Shown here: positions 8,701 through 15,994 of the stretch, in pieces | How positions within the stretch are numbered: position 1 is the stretch's first letter | How the letters are laid out: every line of letters begins with the position of its first letter | Origin: Pseudoalteromonas sp. SMS1 | GTDB lineage: Bacteria; Pseudomonadota; Gammaproteobacteria; Enterobacterales; Alteromonadaceae | DNA: 37,669 nucleotides | Assembly (NCBI RefSeq): GCF_021530565.1 | Contig: NZ_JAKGBI010000032.1 | Coordinates: 1-37,669, forward strand | Reading direction: 5' to 3' | Position numbers and translations under genes: made by a program | The notes under the pieces: generated by a model | What the model was told of the DNA's origin: nothing | Seen by the model: only the letters and a program-made list of their open reading frames with translations | The model's database searches: none

Positions 8701-9473
8701 TATCGCACCGCAAACTCCTCAATATTCAACTTCTGTGACTTTGCGAACATATCAAGCGCTAGGTTGTCCAGCGTCAACGGCGCTTGTTCATAGGGTTGAT
8801 AAGTTAACTTTTCGATTCGAAAACTGGGCAGCGCCAACGCGAGTGGGAGCTTGATACTTGGTAATGACAGTGGTGATAAGTTTTCAGGGAGTTTGCTTGG
8901 TTTTGCTTGCGTAGCAGCGAGCTGCTCAATGGTTAATTGCTGACTATGCAGCTTGGCAATCTGCACCAATGCGTTGTCTGCCGTTGCAACAAGTTGCAAA
9001 CGGTCTAACGACACTCTGTGTCCACCAGCCTTCACCTCCAGTAAGTTAATGTTTAACGATGAAACACCAATTGATACTGGCAATGAAATAGGCTCGTCAC
9101 CCAACGTCGCTTCAGGTTTATCGCTAACAACCGCTTGCTCACTCGCTAAGTGACTTGCTAACGTCTCAACCTTGAATTTTTCAACGTCAAACGCGATACA
9201 TATGGTGGCACAATCAAACCACGTTAAATCCAAGTGGGCGTTATTGGCCTGCAAACGAAAAGCCGCAGATTCAAATGAGAATGAAAAGTGCCCGCCAGAG
9301 AGGAGTTTACCTTCTCGCAACTCAATACGCACCTCTGGTACAACGTAATTAATGACCCCCACTAACAGTTTATTGCCCAGAACTGTCGATATTAAAAAGA
9401 CCATTACCATGAGCAATGTACTTAGTCCGACAATTAAACGCCTTTTTACTTTGCGGTTCACAAACGCTCCCAT
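5724..9473 (-). CDS. tamB: Translocation and assembly module subunit TamB
   Basis: This 1249-residue protein has one N-terminal membrane anchor (about residues 13-35), a long repetitive beta-rich periplasmic region and the C-terminal DUF490/TamB domain (for example LRDNLIELNGQLKTPQDG, ITPSVQVSYRVGVF), ending YKFDWGG. TamB forms an inner-membrane-anchored groove spanning the periplasm. It works with TamA in outer membrane protein assembly and, with YhdP/YdbH relatives, is implicated in phospholipid transport. It follows tamA by 3 bp, and its stop overlaps the next start. Length is close to E. coli TamB (1259). Confidence 0.95.
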   Translation of the reverse strand: MGAFVNRKVKRRLIVGLSTLLMVMVFLISTVLGNKLLVGVINYVVPEVRIELREGKLLSGGHFSFSFESAAFRLQANNAHLDLTWFDCATICIAFDVEKFKVETLASHLASEQAVVSDKPEATLGDEPISLPVSIGVSSLNINLLEVKAGGHRVSLDRLQLVATADNALVQIAKLHSQQLTIEQLAATQAKPSKLPENLSPLSLPSIKLPLALALPSFRIEKLTYQPYEQAPLTLDNLALDMFAKSQKLNIEEFAVRYGQSSAFVSLEYDLNVNTVKGSASLSHSKGAITLGVQGDLEQLNIQTKVSGEVSAKGRLSLSPAQQNWPFTLDTRLDKAPIEQLVSLSGFRLKGRGHANDYTFSITGHADLKSLYEQAERAYIDASVRGSLSHLDVTKSRIAMAQAYTELVAQLDWQQGIQLDLQGTLEQLPIPQIQQGPNTPLTSSDLGVLSGHYALSFKQRHVSWVAQVDDLKLHGNIAQLPLSIALKGQIDDQFKGHLQQAELSYGDSNINIIGELGEALDLTAKFDVAHSANTLLPINIIMRGQGSVDGLATAPKVKLQTQISEVDYANLSLRDVQLATDVDLNNDLAGQLALIVSEANLPGIENGRIALNAQGNRRAHSADITLNSEEASAALTLTGQVENERWLGQVNDGALSIKSFSMALNNSFDLQISQSGMSVSQHCWQIAAGQACLSANQQEQSGDASVSLMNVPVQVASAWMPDTMTAEGSITGESSLQWSNSQLDTLVGKLGLTNGKVVLFQPKTDMADEQKTLQEATLNIDTLNVLLNGDGNGAEVDWQVQLEKLGNFNGKVAFPNVKNPQDMKGFVDVNAIVLNEFTPYLRALAWPDIELAGQFGGRVEFASHAGQPLIFGQMRAKQVSVLSSYLPMQISDLNLDVDLRDNLIELNGQLKTPQDGFATISGKAALRPDVSLDVKLSGQRLFLTPMAGAEVAVSPDLHIQLAGEHLNIMGEVNVPFARFTLNELPEGAILVSEDQVILDDAEETQKATLFDYQADIDIKLLDDVRIVALGLDAYLHGELSLEKQLNTAILAAGEVSLREGKYTAFGQDLIIETGQLGFNGPLDKPYLNIRAIRNPETTADGVIAGVSVQGSIAAPELTIFSEPAMDQAEALAYLLNGEALGAGESSNNTMLAQFLLSKSIDKSKGLFTKAGKKLGLKDVNLAAKGSGDDTQVELSGYITPSVQVSYRVGVFASLSEIAVRYRIFSKLYIEATSGLYDSIDLLYKFDWGG

Positions 9474-9476
9474 CTT

Positions 9477-11198
9477 TTATATCTCAGGACCAATGACAAT
9501 ACTTAATCGTGTACTTCGGCTTGGTTTACTGAGCCCCCAAGCGTGGTCGACTCTAATCGGCCCAACAGGCGTAAGGTACCTAAAACCAAACCCGGCCCCC
9601 AATGACCACTTTTCACTGAAGTCATTGGTTGCTGTGCCTATATCTACAAATACAGCAGCACGCCAGTTGGGCAAAAATTGATAGTTATACTCCGAACTTG
9701 CAGTTACTAAATACTTCCCCCCGGTCAATTGCCCTGCTTGCCCCCTTGGCGAAATAGATTGAAATGCAAAACCACGTATACTTTGATCACCGCCCGCAAA
9801 AAAACGCAAGTTCAAAGGCGTTTTATCTAACTCACTGGTCACCATTACACCGAGCTCGCTACGAAGCATAAACAAGTGTCGCATTTTATACTGCCTTAAC
9901 CATGCTTGCTTCCAATGAACTTTTAACAAAGATGTCGAGGATATAACACTGTCATGAGCGGCTTCTAACGTAACTAGCTGCTCACTCCCCCAATACGGTG
10001 TCATCCCCCCTTTGCTTTGCTTTTTCGCAAAACTGATACCCGGTATCAACATTTCGGTATCCAGCTTGAGCCCTAACTGCTCACTTTTCTCGTGCTCACG
10101 CTTTAGAAACGCGGTCCGTACCCAGTTACTCTCAAGCAACCACTGTCTTTGCAGCTGAATATTCCAAGATTTGCTGTTCACGCCTTCCGTTAATTCATCT
10201 TGTAACTGATAGCCGCCAAGTATGCGATATATATCCGAATTGGGGTCGTTGACTGGAATTGTATACGCCGCAGTGACATCTTGCTGACGCTGCGATAAAT
10301 TGAGATCGGAGACAAATGAGTGACCGTCTTCACTGACCCATGGCTTGCTCCACTTCCCCCTAAATTTGGCGCCTAAGTCAGTACTATAGCCTCCACCCAC
10401 TTCAAAGCTATGTGCGGGTTTATCGATAACGTCGACGCGGATCGGCACTTGATAGGCTTTTCGGGATTTTAAGAGTGGGTACACTTTGACATTGGCAAAA
10501 TACGGCGTCGCACTCAAAGTGAGACTATAGTCACTCAAAAGCTTGGCTTGGTATGGGGTGTTTTGAGAAAAAGGCACCAATTTTTTGATAAATTTTTGTG
10601 CTTGAGAATCCCCTGTAAGCTGCAACTGTCCAAACCGATAACGACGGCCTGAATCAATCACCAATACAGCCTGTGCAGTCCCCGCTTTTGGCGCCACTTC
10701 CAATCGGCGTTGTTGCCATACATAATCAAAATACCCTCGCTCCAATAATGCGCTTTCGAGCTCAGCTTTGGCCGCACCATAAACGTCATGGCGCACCACC
10801 GTACTTTTTTTCAGTGCGATTGATCCAATGATAGCTTGCAGCGCGGTATCTTCTTCCCCCTCCCCGACAATACGAACCTCGACACTTTGCCAATGAAGCG
10901 GGGCTTGCAGTGATAGAGTCACCTGTAAAGTCTGAGTGTCTAATTCATACTGCACTGTACTTTCATACTCATAGTAACCTATGGCTTGTAGAGCAGAACG
11001 TATATCTTCATCAATGGCTTTTTTGCGGCTGTGGGTGTATACCACACCTTGATATTTTGAAAGGTACTGGGTGACATTGTCGATAGCAGTTTGTACTTTT
11101 GATTCTACATTGACTTCTTCAATGACTTGTTCAGCCCCCGCCAAAGCAGGTCGCAAACTTATGCAAATAAAGATAAGGAAATAGATGATTTGTGGCAC
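9477..11198 (-). CDS. tamA: Translocation and assembly module subunit TamA (Omp85 family)
   Basis: The 573-residue precursor has a signal peptide ending near ALA-GA, three POTRA-like domains (about residues 25-260) and a 16-strand Omp85 barrel. The barrel includes the conserved FFAGGDQSIRGF element (the RGF of strand/loop 6) and C-terminal GPIRVDHAW...RLSIVIGPEI. TamA is the outer-membrane partner of TamB. The start is a GTG with a weak ribosome-binding site. It is the first gene of the leftward tam cluster and is divergent from the rraB-like gene. Confidence 0.95.
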   Translation of the reverse strand: MPQIIYFLIFICISLRPALAGAEQVIEEVNVESKVQTAIDNVTQYLSKYQGVVYTHSRKKAIDEDIRSALQAIGYYEYESTVQYELDTQTLQVTLSLQAPLHWQSVEVRIVGEGEEDTALQAIIGSIALKKSTVVRHDVYGAAKAELESALLERGYFDYVWQQRRLEVAPKAGTAQAVLVIDSGRRYRFGQLQLTGDSQAQKFIKKLVPFSQNTPYQAKLLSDYSLTLSATPYFANVKVYPLLKSRKAYQVPIRVDVIDKPAHSFEVGGGYSTDLGAKFRGKWSKPWVSEDGHSFVSDLNLSQRQQDVTAAYTIPVNDPNSDIYRILGGYQLQDELTEGVNSKSWNIQLQRQWLLESNWVRTAFLKREHEKSEQLGLKLDTEMLIPGISFAKKQSKGGMTPYWGSEQLVTLEAAHDSVISSTSLLKVHWKQAWLRQYKMRHLFMLRSELGVMVTSELDKTPLNLRFFAGGDQSIRGFAFQSISPRGQAGQLTGGKYLVTASSEYNYQFLPNWRAAVFVDIGTATNDFSEKWSLGAGFGFRYLTPVGPIRVDHAWGLSKPSRSTRLSIVIGPEI

Positions 11199-11357
11199 TT
11201 AAAGGACTCTTTGATTCAACGTTATTGTTATTTGCGCAGTAAATGATTATGTGCATAAGTCAAATTAACATACCGTACGCACTTTTAACGACAAAAACTT
11301 CACTGTGATGCTTTTTATTTGATCGTGGATAACGGACAATATAGCCAATTCTACTAA

Positions 11358-11696
11358 TTGAGTAATGATATGCAATTTCCAAATGATGACAATGGTCAGC
11401 TGTTATCTGAAATCGCCGCTGAAGGCGTCGATCTTACGCAAATGCAAAAGATTGACTTCTACATACTATTCGAACAAAAGGACAATGCAGAGCGCTTTAT
11501 TGAAGCAATCAGCAAAGACGACTTAGCGCCGCATACCAAACTGGGAAAATGCCCAGATACTGGCGTCTGGGAAGTTTTAACAACCGTAACGATGGTACCT
11601 GCGCACGAGTTACTGGGCCAGACGGAACAATACCTCGAGTCCATCGCTAATGGCCATGAAGGTTATGGCGACGGCTGGGGACTCATGGCCGAATAA
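11358..11696 (+). CDS. rraB: RraB-family ribonuclease E inhibitor-like protein
   Basis: The 112-residue acidic protein carries the RraB/DUF1260 fold signature, notably the C-terminal GYGDGWG and the alternating FYILFEQ...WEVLTTVTMVP strands. In E. coli RraB binds the C-terminal scaffold of RNase E and alters its activity. The protein is shorter than E. coli RraB (138). The open frame begins at a TTG; an in-frame ATG at 11370 is an equally good start, and neither has a strong Shine-Dalgarno sequence. Function in this organism is inferred by family. Confidence 0.8.
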   Translation: MSNDMQFPNDDNGQLLSEIAAEGVDLTQMQKIDFYILFEQKDNAERFIEAISKDDLAPHTKLGKCPDTGVWEVLTTVTMVPAHELLGQTEQYLESIANGHEGYGDGWGLMAE

Positions 11697-11707
11697 ACAA
11701 GCATTGC

Positions 11708-11733
11708 GTATGTAGGTACTTTGGCCTACATAC
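11708..11733. terminator. Bidirectional hairpin between rraB and radD
   Basis: A perfect 9-bp stem GTATGTAGG / CCTACATAC with an 8-nt loop lies between two convergent genes. It lacks a strong U-tract on either side. A similar stem (GTATGTAG...TACATAC) occurs at 18407-18440, again between convergent coding regions. Confidence 0.55.
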
Positions 11734-11741
11734 ACTTCAAA

Positions 11742-13481
11742 CTAGCTTTTATCCGCTACGCGATAACTTCCCTCATAATCAAATATTTTTTCACTAATTT
11801 GCCAACCATATTTCTTATGTTGTTTTGCTATCACAAAGTCTGGTGGTGACAAAAGAGCAATATCAACGTCAATGGCATTGTCCCACTTCCCGACTCCGCA
11901 ACCTGATTTTAAGCGCTTGGCAAAATTGCGATGAAAGTAATAGCGACTCCCTTTATTTGAAAAGTCATACACCTCACTGACATCTGCGCCATCTTCATCG
12001 AAATAGGTCACTTTAAGTACCTGTGATTGAATCACCTCAGCGGTCATTCCGCAGCAGCGCAGCACCAGCGCGCTTTTTAAATTCAGTGCATCTCTAAGCT
12101 TATCATCCGGATCCGCCATCACTTCACCGCAGCTCAAACACTGACGAGCGGCGATATCATTTTCAGCCCCACAGTAACCACATTCTTTAAATTTAAATCG
12201 ATAGTCACATTGCATCGATTCATTGCCATCGTCGCTTTCCAATACCCCTTGGCAACGCCTACCGTAATGCTCCAATACTTTGCCCTGCGCATCCAATTTC
12301 CCCCAGAAAGTATTGGCAAAACCACAACCAGGGCAAAGAACCTGAACAGGTTCACTATCTGGGTTAGGTTTTTTCGCCCCCACTTCCGGATAAAATAGGT
12401 CAAAATCATTACCGGCATAGTCAATCACAAGGCAATCTTCTTTACCTTCATCTAAACGCAGGCCTCGACCTACTATCTGTTGATACAAACTGACAGACTC
12501 GGTCGGCCTCAAAATCGCTATAAAGTCTACATGTGGCGCATCAAATCCGGTCGTTAATACAGATACATTGACGAGGTATTTAATCTCTTTATTTTTAAAC
12601 CGCGCGATAATACTGTCACGCTGTTTATTCTCCGTATCTCCAATAACTAATTCGGTTTCATTTTCAGGTAAATAATTCACAATTTCTTTTGCATGCATCA
12701 CTGTTGCAGCAAATATCATTACGCCTAATCTCGATTTAGCTTTTAACAAAATATGATCGATAATGCTTTTTGTTGCGCGAGTATGACTATTCAAAAGCGT
12801 ATTCATATCACTTTCGCTATAACGACCTAAGCTATCCGACGTCAACGACGAAAAATCATAATGCTCTATTGCGGGGTCTACTTTGTTAGGTGGAGTTAAA
12901 TATTGATTACTTATCATATAGCGCAGAGGTAATTCATATATACATTTTGCAAATGGACTATTCTCTTCTCCTCGAATAAATCCGTGATAGTGCTCACGAT
13001 AGATCCAGCCATGCCCCAATCGATAGGGCGTTGCAGTCAACCCCAGTAACATAAGCTTTGAATTAAACTGCTTGAGGCAGTTAATCACTTGCATATATTG
13101 GCTATCTTCTTCCGTGCTCACCCGGTGGCACTCATCAATAATCACGAGAGAGTAGAAGGTATTTAATTTTTCAAGGTTACGCGCTAATGACTGGACCGAC
13201 GCAAATGTCACTTGCTGGTCAAGCTCTTTTTTATTCAACCCAGCAGAAAATACGCTCGCTGTTAAGCCATAACTTTCATACTTTTGTGCGTTTTGCTCCA
13301 CCAGCTCTTTAACATGTGTTAATACCAGAATTTTTCGTCGAGCAATTCTTGCAAGCTCAGCTATGACCAAGCTTTTCCCCGCTCCGGTAGGCAACACAAT
13401 GACCGCTGGGCTGCTGGTTTTTTTGAAATGAGCGACTGTATTGGAGACAGCCTCTTGTTGGTAGGGCCTGAGCGTGTATAT
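11742..13481 (-). CDS. radD: DEAD/DEAH-box helicase RadD (YejH)
   Basis: RadD is an SF2 ATPase that aids double-strand break and crosslink repair and stimulates RecA strand exchange in E. coli. All motifs are present: Walker A LPTGAGKS, DECH, LGLTATP, QIVGRGLR, and C-terminal zinc clusters (CPGCGF; CGYCGAEND...CLSCGE). The first in-frame standard start (GTG, 13397) would begin at Walker A and lose conserved sequence. The frame in fact continues upstream as YTLRPYQQEAVSN, matching the E. coli N-terminus. The best start is ATA at 13481, six bases after a perfect AAGAGG; ATT at 13496 is the alternative. From ATA the protein is 579 residues, close to the 586 of E. coli. Confidence 0.9.
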   Translation of the reverse strand: MYTLRPYQQEAVSNTVAHFKKTSSPAVIVLPTGAGKSLVIAELARIARRKILVLTHVKELVEQNAQKYESYGLTASVFSAGLNKKELDQQVTFASVQSLARNLEKLNTFYSLVIIDECHRVSTEEDSQYMQVINCLKQFNSKLMLLGLTATPYRLGHGWIYREHYHGFIRGEENSPFAKCIYELPLRYMISNQYLTPPNKVDPAIEHYDFSSLTSDSLGRYSESDMNTLLNSHTRATKSIIDHILLKAKSRLGVMIFAATVMHAKEIVNYLPENETELVIGDTENKQRDSIIARFKNKEIKYLVNVSVLTTGFDAPHVDFIAILRPTESVSLYQQIVGRGLRLDEGKEDCLVIDYAGNDFDLFYPEVGAKKPNPDSEPVQVLCPGCGFANTFWGKLDAQGKVLEHYGRRCQGVLESDDGNESMQCDYRFKFKECGYCGAENDIAARQCLSCGEVMADPDDKLRDALNLKSALVLRCCGMTAEVIQSQVLKVTYFDEDGADVSEVYDFSNKGSRYYFHRNFAKRLKSGCGVGKWDNAIDVDIALLSPPDFVIAKQHKKYGWQISEKIFDYEGSYRVADKS

Positions 13482-13487
13482 AACAAA

Positions 13488-13493
13488 CCTCTT
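13488..13493 (-). promoter_or_regulatory. Shine-Dalgarno that decides the radD start
   Basis: AAGAGG on the minus strand, 6 nt before ATA at 13481-13479. An in-frame TGA at 13505-13503 excludes any start further upstream, and no ATG, GTG or TTG lies between that stop and the Walker A GTG. Confidence 0.6.
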
Positions 13494-13762
13494 AATCGAA
13501 ACTCAACCTGATAGAGGTTTGAGTATACCACTTTCAACGTAACGCGTTCTACCAAGCTTGCATCTGGCATGCTTCATTAGACATATAAAGAAGATGTAAT
13601 AATTTCAAACTGGTTGTATGACTTTGTAGAATCAATTGAATTTTTTCTAATTTAATGTAGGTAGGAAAAAGTTCTGAATTCAAAAAAAGATTTAATTAAA
13701 ATGTGAAGTTATTTAGCAAATAAAGCTCATTTATTGGAGAATAGAAATTGCTTGTAGAGATT

Positions 13763-13794
13763 TTAAAAACAGACGAGGCATTTAGTGCCTCGTC
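13763..13794 (-). terminator. Rho-independent terminator of the H-NS-like gene
   Basis: On the minus strand a perfect 9-bp stem GACGAGGCA / TGCCTCGTC with a 5-nt loop is followed by a T-rich run (GTTTTTAAAATC). It lies about 55 bp past the stop of the H-NS-like gene. Confidence 0.85.
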
Positions 13795-13849
13795 ATGTCA
13801 ACCGAATAGTTCCTTTCGCTTTAGCTCTAGATTTTAAAATATTTTATGT

Positions 13850-14155
13850 TTATATCTTATAATCATCTAAATTTACATTCGCGAATGCCTTTGGTGTTTT
13901 ACCACGACCTGTCCACTCATGTACTTTACCATCGATCTCAATTCGATATTTTGGACTGACTTTGCTGCGCTTGTCCGTAGCACCAGAACCAACCAAGTCA
14001 TCTAGCGTTAATCCCTTTTCTTTAATCAAAGCTAGCACTTCTACTTTAGCTTGCTCTTGCTCTTGCTGTTGAGCAATTGCTTCTTGTAGTAGCTCATGAG
14101 CTTTAGTTAGATCATTGAAGCTAGCAGTTTTAATAAAAGACTTTATTTCACGCAT
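13850..14155 (-). CDS. Short H-NS family nucleoid protein
   Basis: The 101-residue protein has an N-terminal helical dimerisation region (residues 1-55, rich in Gln/Glu) and a C-terminal H-NS DNA-binding domain with the core YRIEIDGKVHEWTGRGKTPK. The TGRGKTP loop matches the Q/RGR AT-hook-like motif that enters the AT minor groove. It is shorter than canonical H-NS (about 137), mainly in the N-terminal oligomerisation part. This recalls small H-NS-like proteins in Alteromonadales and could mean weaker filament formation. It is a single gene with its own terminator and a very AT-rich upstream region that it may bind itself (inference). Confidence 0.88.
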   Translation of the reverse strand: MREIKSFIKTASFNDLTKAHELLQEAIAQQQEQEQAKVEVLALIKEKGLTLDDLVGSGATDKRSKVSPKYRIEIDGKVHEWTGRGKTPKAFANVNLDDYKI

Positions 14156-14651
14156 TAGATTTCTCTCACAAAATGTTGATTACAAATTTCATTGAAGTAT
14201 TAAAAAGCTCTAATACTGAGAGTATATTATATTTATATAATTTCAAATTAATAGCCATTATTTTGCTGACTTTTAATATTATTTAAAATAGGTACAGATT
14301 AACTATTTACTTAATTTGTATTAATTCTTTTAAAATTAACTTTTCACAAAAATTAATAAGCCCATGTTTGTAAAGGAAATAAGTTAATTTGTAACGATAA
14401 ATTTGTTCACCATAAACGATTTAATCTTGATATTTAGACAGTAACATACTTTGCATTTGTGGTTCATTTTTAGGTGGCAACATATCATGCTGTTGATGTA
14501 CAAAAGCACGCTTTAAAACAAATTGGTGTAATAAGCCAGCCCTTGCAATGGCCAACCTGTCAGAGAATGAAGGGGGTCAGAAGTGACGAGGGGTTAATGA
14601 AGGTATTAGGAAAGGGCTCAAGCAAAAGAGCCCCCACACACATCGTAAAGA
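14156..14651. other. AT-rich gap between the H-NS-like gene and pyrC
   Basis: About 500 bp without a credible gene. The half next to the H-NS-like gene (14200-14420) is very rich in A and T with many TTAA steps, and presumably carries that gene's promoter. A 63-codon plus-strand frame (14474-14665) overlaps the pyrC terminator and end and has no recognisable features. Confidence 0.6.
14614..14633 (-). terminator. Probable pyrC terminator
   Basis: GGGCTC / GAGCCC, a 6-bp GC-rich stem with an 8-nt loop, lies about 20 bp past the pyrC stop. The U-run after it on the minus strand is weak (TTTCCT). Confidence 0.55.
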
Positions 14652-15695
14652 TTATGATTCCATAACTTGCCAATCTATGTTTGCGCCCGCTTTAATGGGA
14701 ACTACATGAGTATCACCTAAAGGATAGGACTCTGGTACTTGCCAAGTAAGCTTTTGCAACGTAATCGTATCCTGATTGCGCGGTAATCCATAAAAATCAG
14801 GGCCAAAGAAGCTTGCAAAGCCTTCTAGCTTATCAAGTGCACCCGCATCTTCGAATGCCTCAGCATACAACTCTATAGCAGCGTGCGCAGTATAAGCTCC
14901 CGCACATCCACACGCCGCCTCTTTCTTATCTTTTGCATGAGGCGCTGAATCGGTACCTAGGAAGAACTTTTTGCTACCGCTTGTCGCTGCATCAATCAGC
15001 GCTTGCTGGTGTATGTTGCGCTTTAAAATTGGTAAGCAGTAGTAATGAGGCCTAATTCCCCCCGCTAGCATATGATTACGATTATATAGCAAATGGTGAG
15101 CGGTGATTGTCGCAGCAACATTGTCTGGCGCAGATTGAACAAATTCAACAGCATCTTTTGTTGTAATGTGCTCCAATACAATCTTTAAGGTAGGGAAAGT
15201 GTCTACAATTTTCGCTAACTTTGTTTCAATAAATACCTTTTCTCTATCAAAAATATCAATTGAAGAATCCGTTACCTCACCGTGGATAAGTAACAACATG
15301 CCGACTTCTTGCATCGCTTCCAGTGCCGGATACACCTTTTCAATGTCCGTCACACCAGAATCTGAGTTTGTCGTCGCACCTGCGGGATATAGCTTAGCTG
15401 CAAATACATGACCGCTGGCTTTGGCTTTTCTAATTTCTTCAGGCGTTGTGTTATCCGTCAGATAAAGCACCATTAGCGGCTCAAAACCCGCTTTTGGTCC
15501 GGCAGCCATAATGCGATCTCGGTATGAAAGCGCAGTTTCCGTACAAGTAGCTGGCGGCACAAGGTTAGGCATAATAATTGCCCGGCCCATGTAACGACTA
15601 ATATCACGAACGGTATCTTTAAGAACGTCACCATCTCTCAAATGAACATGCCAATCATCTGGTCGAGTAATAGTAAGGGTCTGATTACTTGTCAT
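14652..15695 (-). CDS. pyrC: Dihydroorotase PyrC
   Basis: PyrC interconverts carbamoyl-aspartate and dihydroorotate, the third step of pyrimidine synthesis. The class II dihydroorotase signatures are present: metal-binding RPDDWHVHLRDG, the carboxylated lysine in AAKLYPAGATTNS, His in LLIHGEVTD, EHITTKDA, and the catalytic Asp in LGTDSAPH. I chose the ATG giving MTSNQTLTITRPDDW (347 residues, as in E. coli, 348) over one 11 codons upstream that lacks a ribosome-binding site. It is monocistronic. I did not find a PurR-like palindrome upstream. Confidence 0.95.
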   Translation of the reverse strand: MTSNQTLTITRPDDWHVHLRDGDVLKDTVRDISRYMGRAIIMPNLVPPATCTETALSYRDRIMAAGPKAGFEPLMVLYLTDNTTPEEIRKAKASGHVFAAKLYPAGATTNSDSGVTDIEKVYPALEAMQEVGMLLLIHGEVTDSSIDIFDREKVFIETKLAKIVDTFPTLKIVLEHITTKDAVEFVQSAPDNVAATITAHHLLYNRNHMLAGGIRPHYYCLPILKRNIHQQALIDAATSGSKKFFLGTDSAPHAKDKKEAACGCAGAYTAHAAIELYAEAFEDAGALDKLEGFASFFGPDFYGLPRNQDTITLQKLTWQVPESYPLGDTHVVPIKAGANIDWQVMES

Positions 15696-15994
15696 TGCTG
15701 TTTTCCACTGCTGAATTTGCCCGATCATAGGCGCTGTCAGGCCGATAGTAAAGTAGTTCAGGTCAATTTATAAAACCAACTTAAGCCGTTGATACTTTGT
15801 TATGACTACGCCTATTTAAGCGCTAGGTAGAGCGAAAATACGCTGTCTATTATTTAAACCTTCGCAACGACTCGCTAAACCGTCTTAAAGTTAAGTAGTT
15901 ACAAAACTCGTTAAGTGCTTGTGCTTTTTTTTTTACAGTTTCATGAAAGTTAATTTCCGACAATATTTGAGATTATCACTATATCTAGGATAAC

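Noticed and set aside
12134..12424. 96-codon ORF within radD
   Set aside because: A shadow frame of the RadD zinc-cluster region.
14474..14665. 63-codon plus-strand ORF in the AT-rich gap
   Set aside because: No ribosome-binding site or family resemblance; it overlaps the pyrC terminator and the pyrC 3' end.
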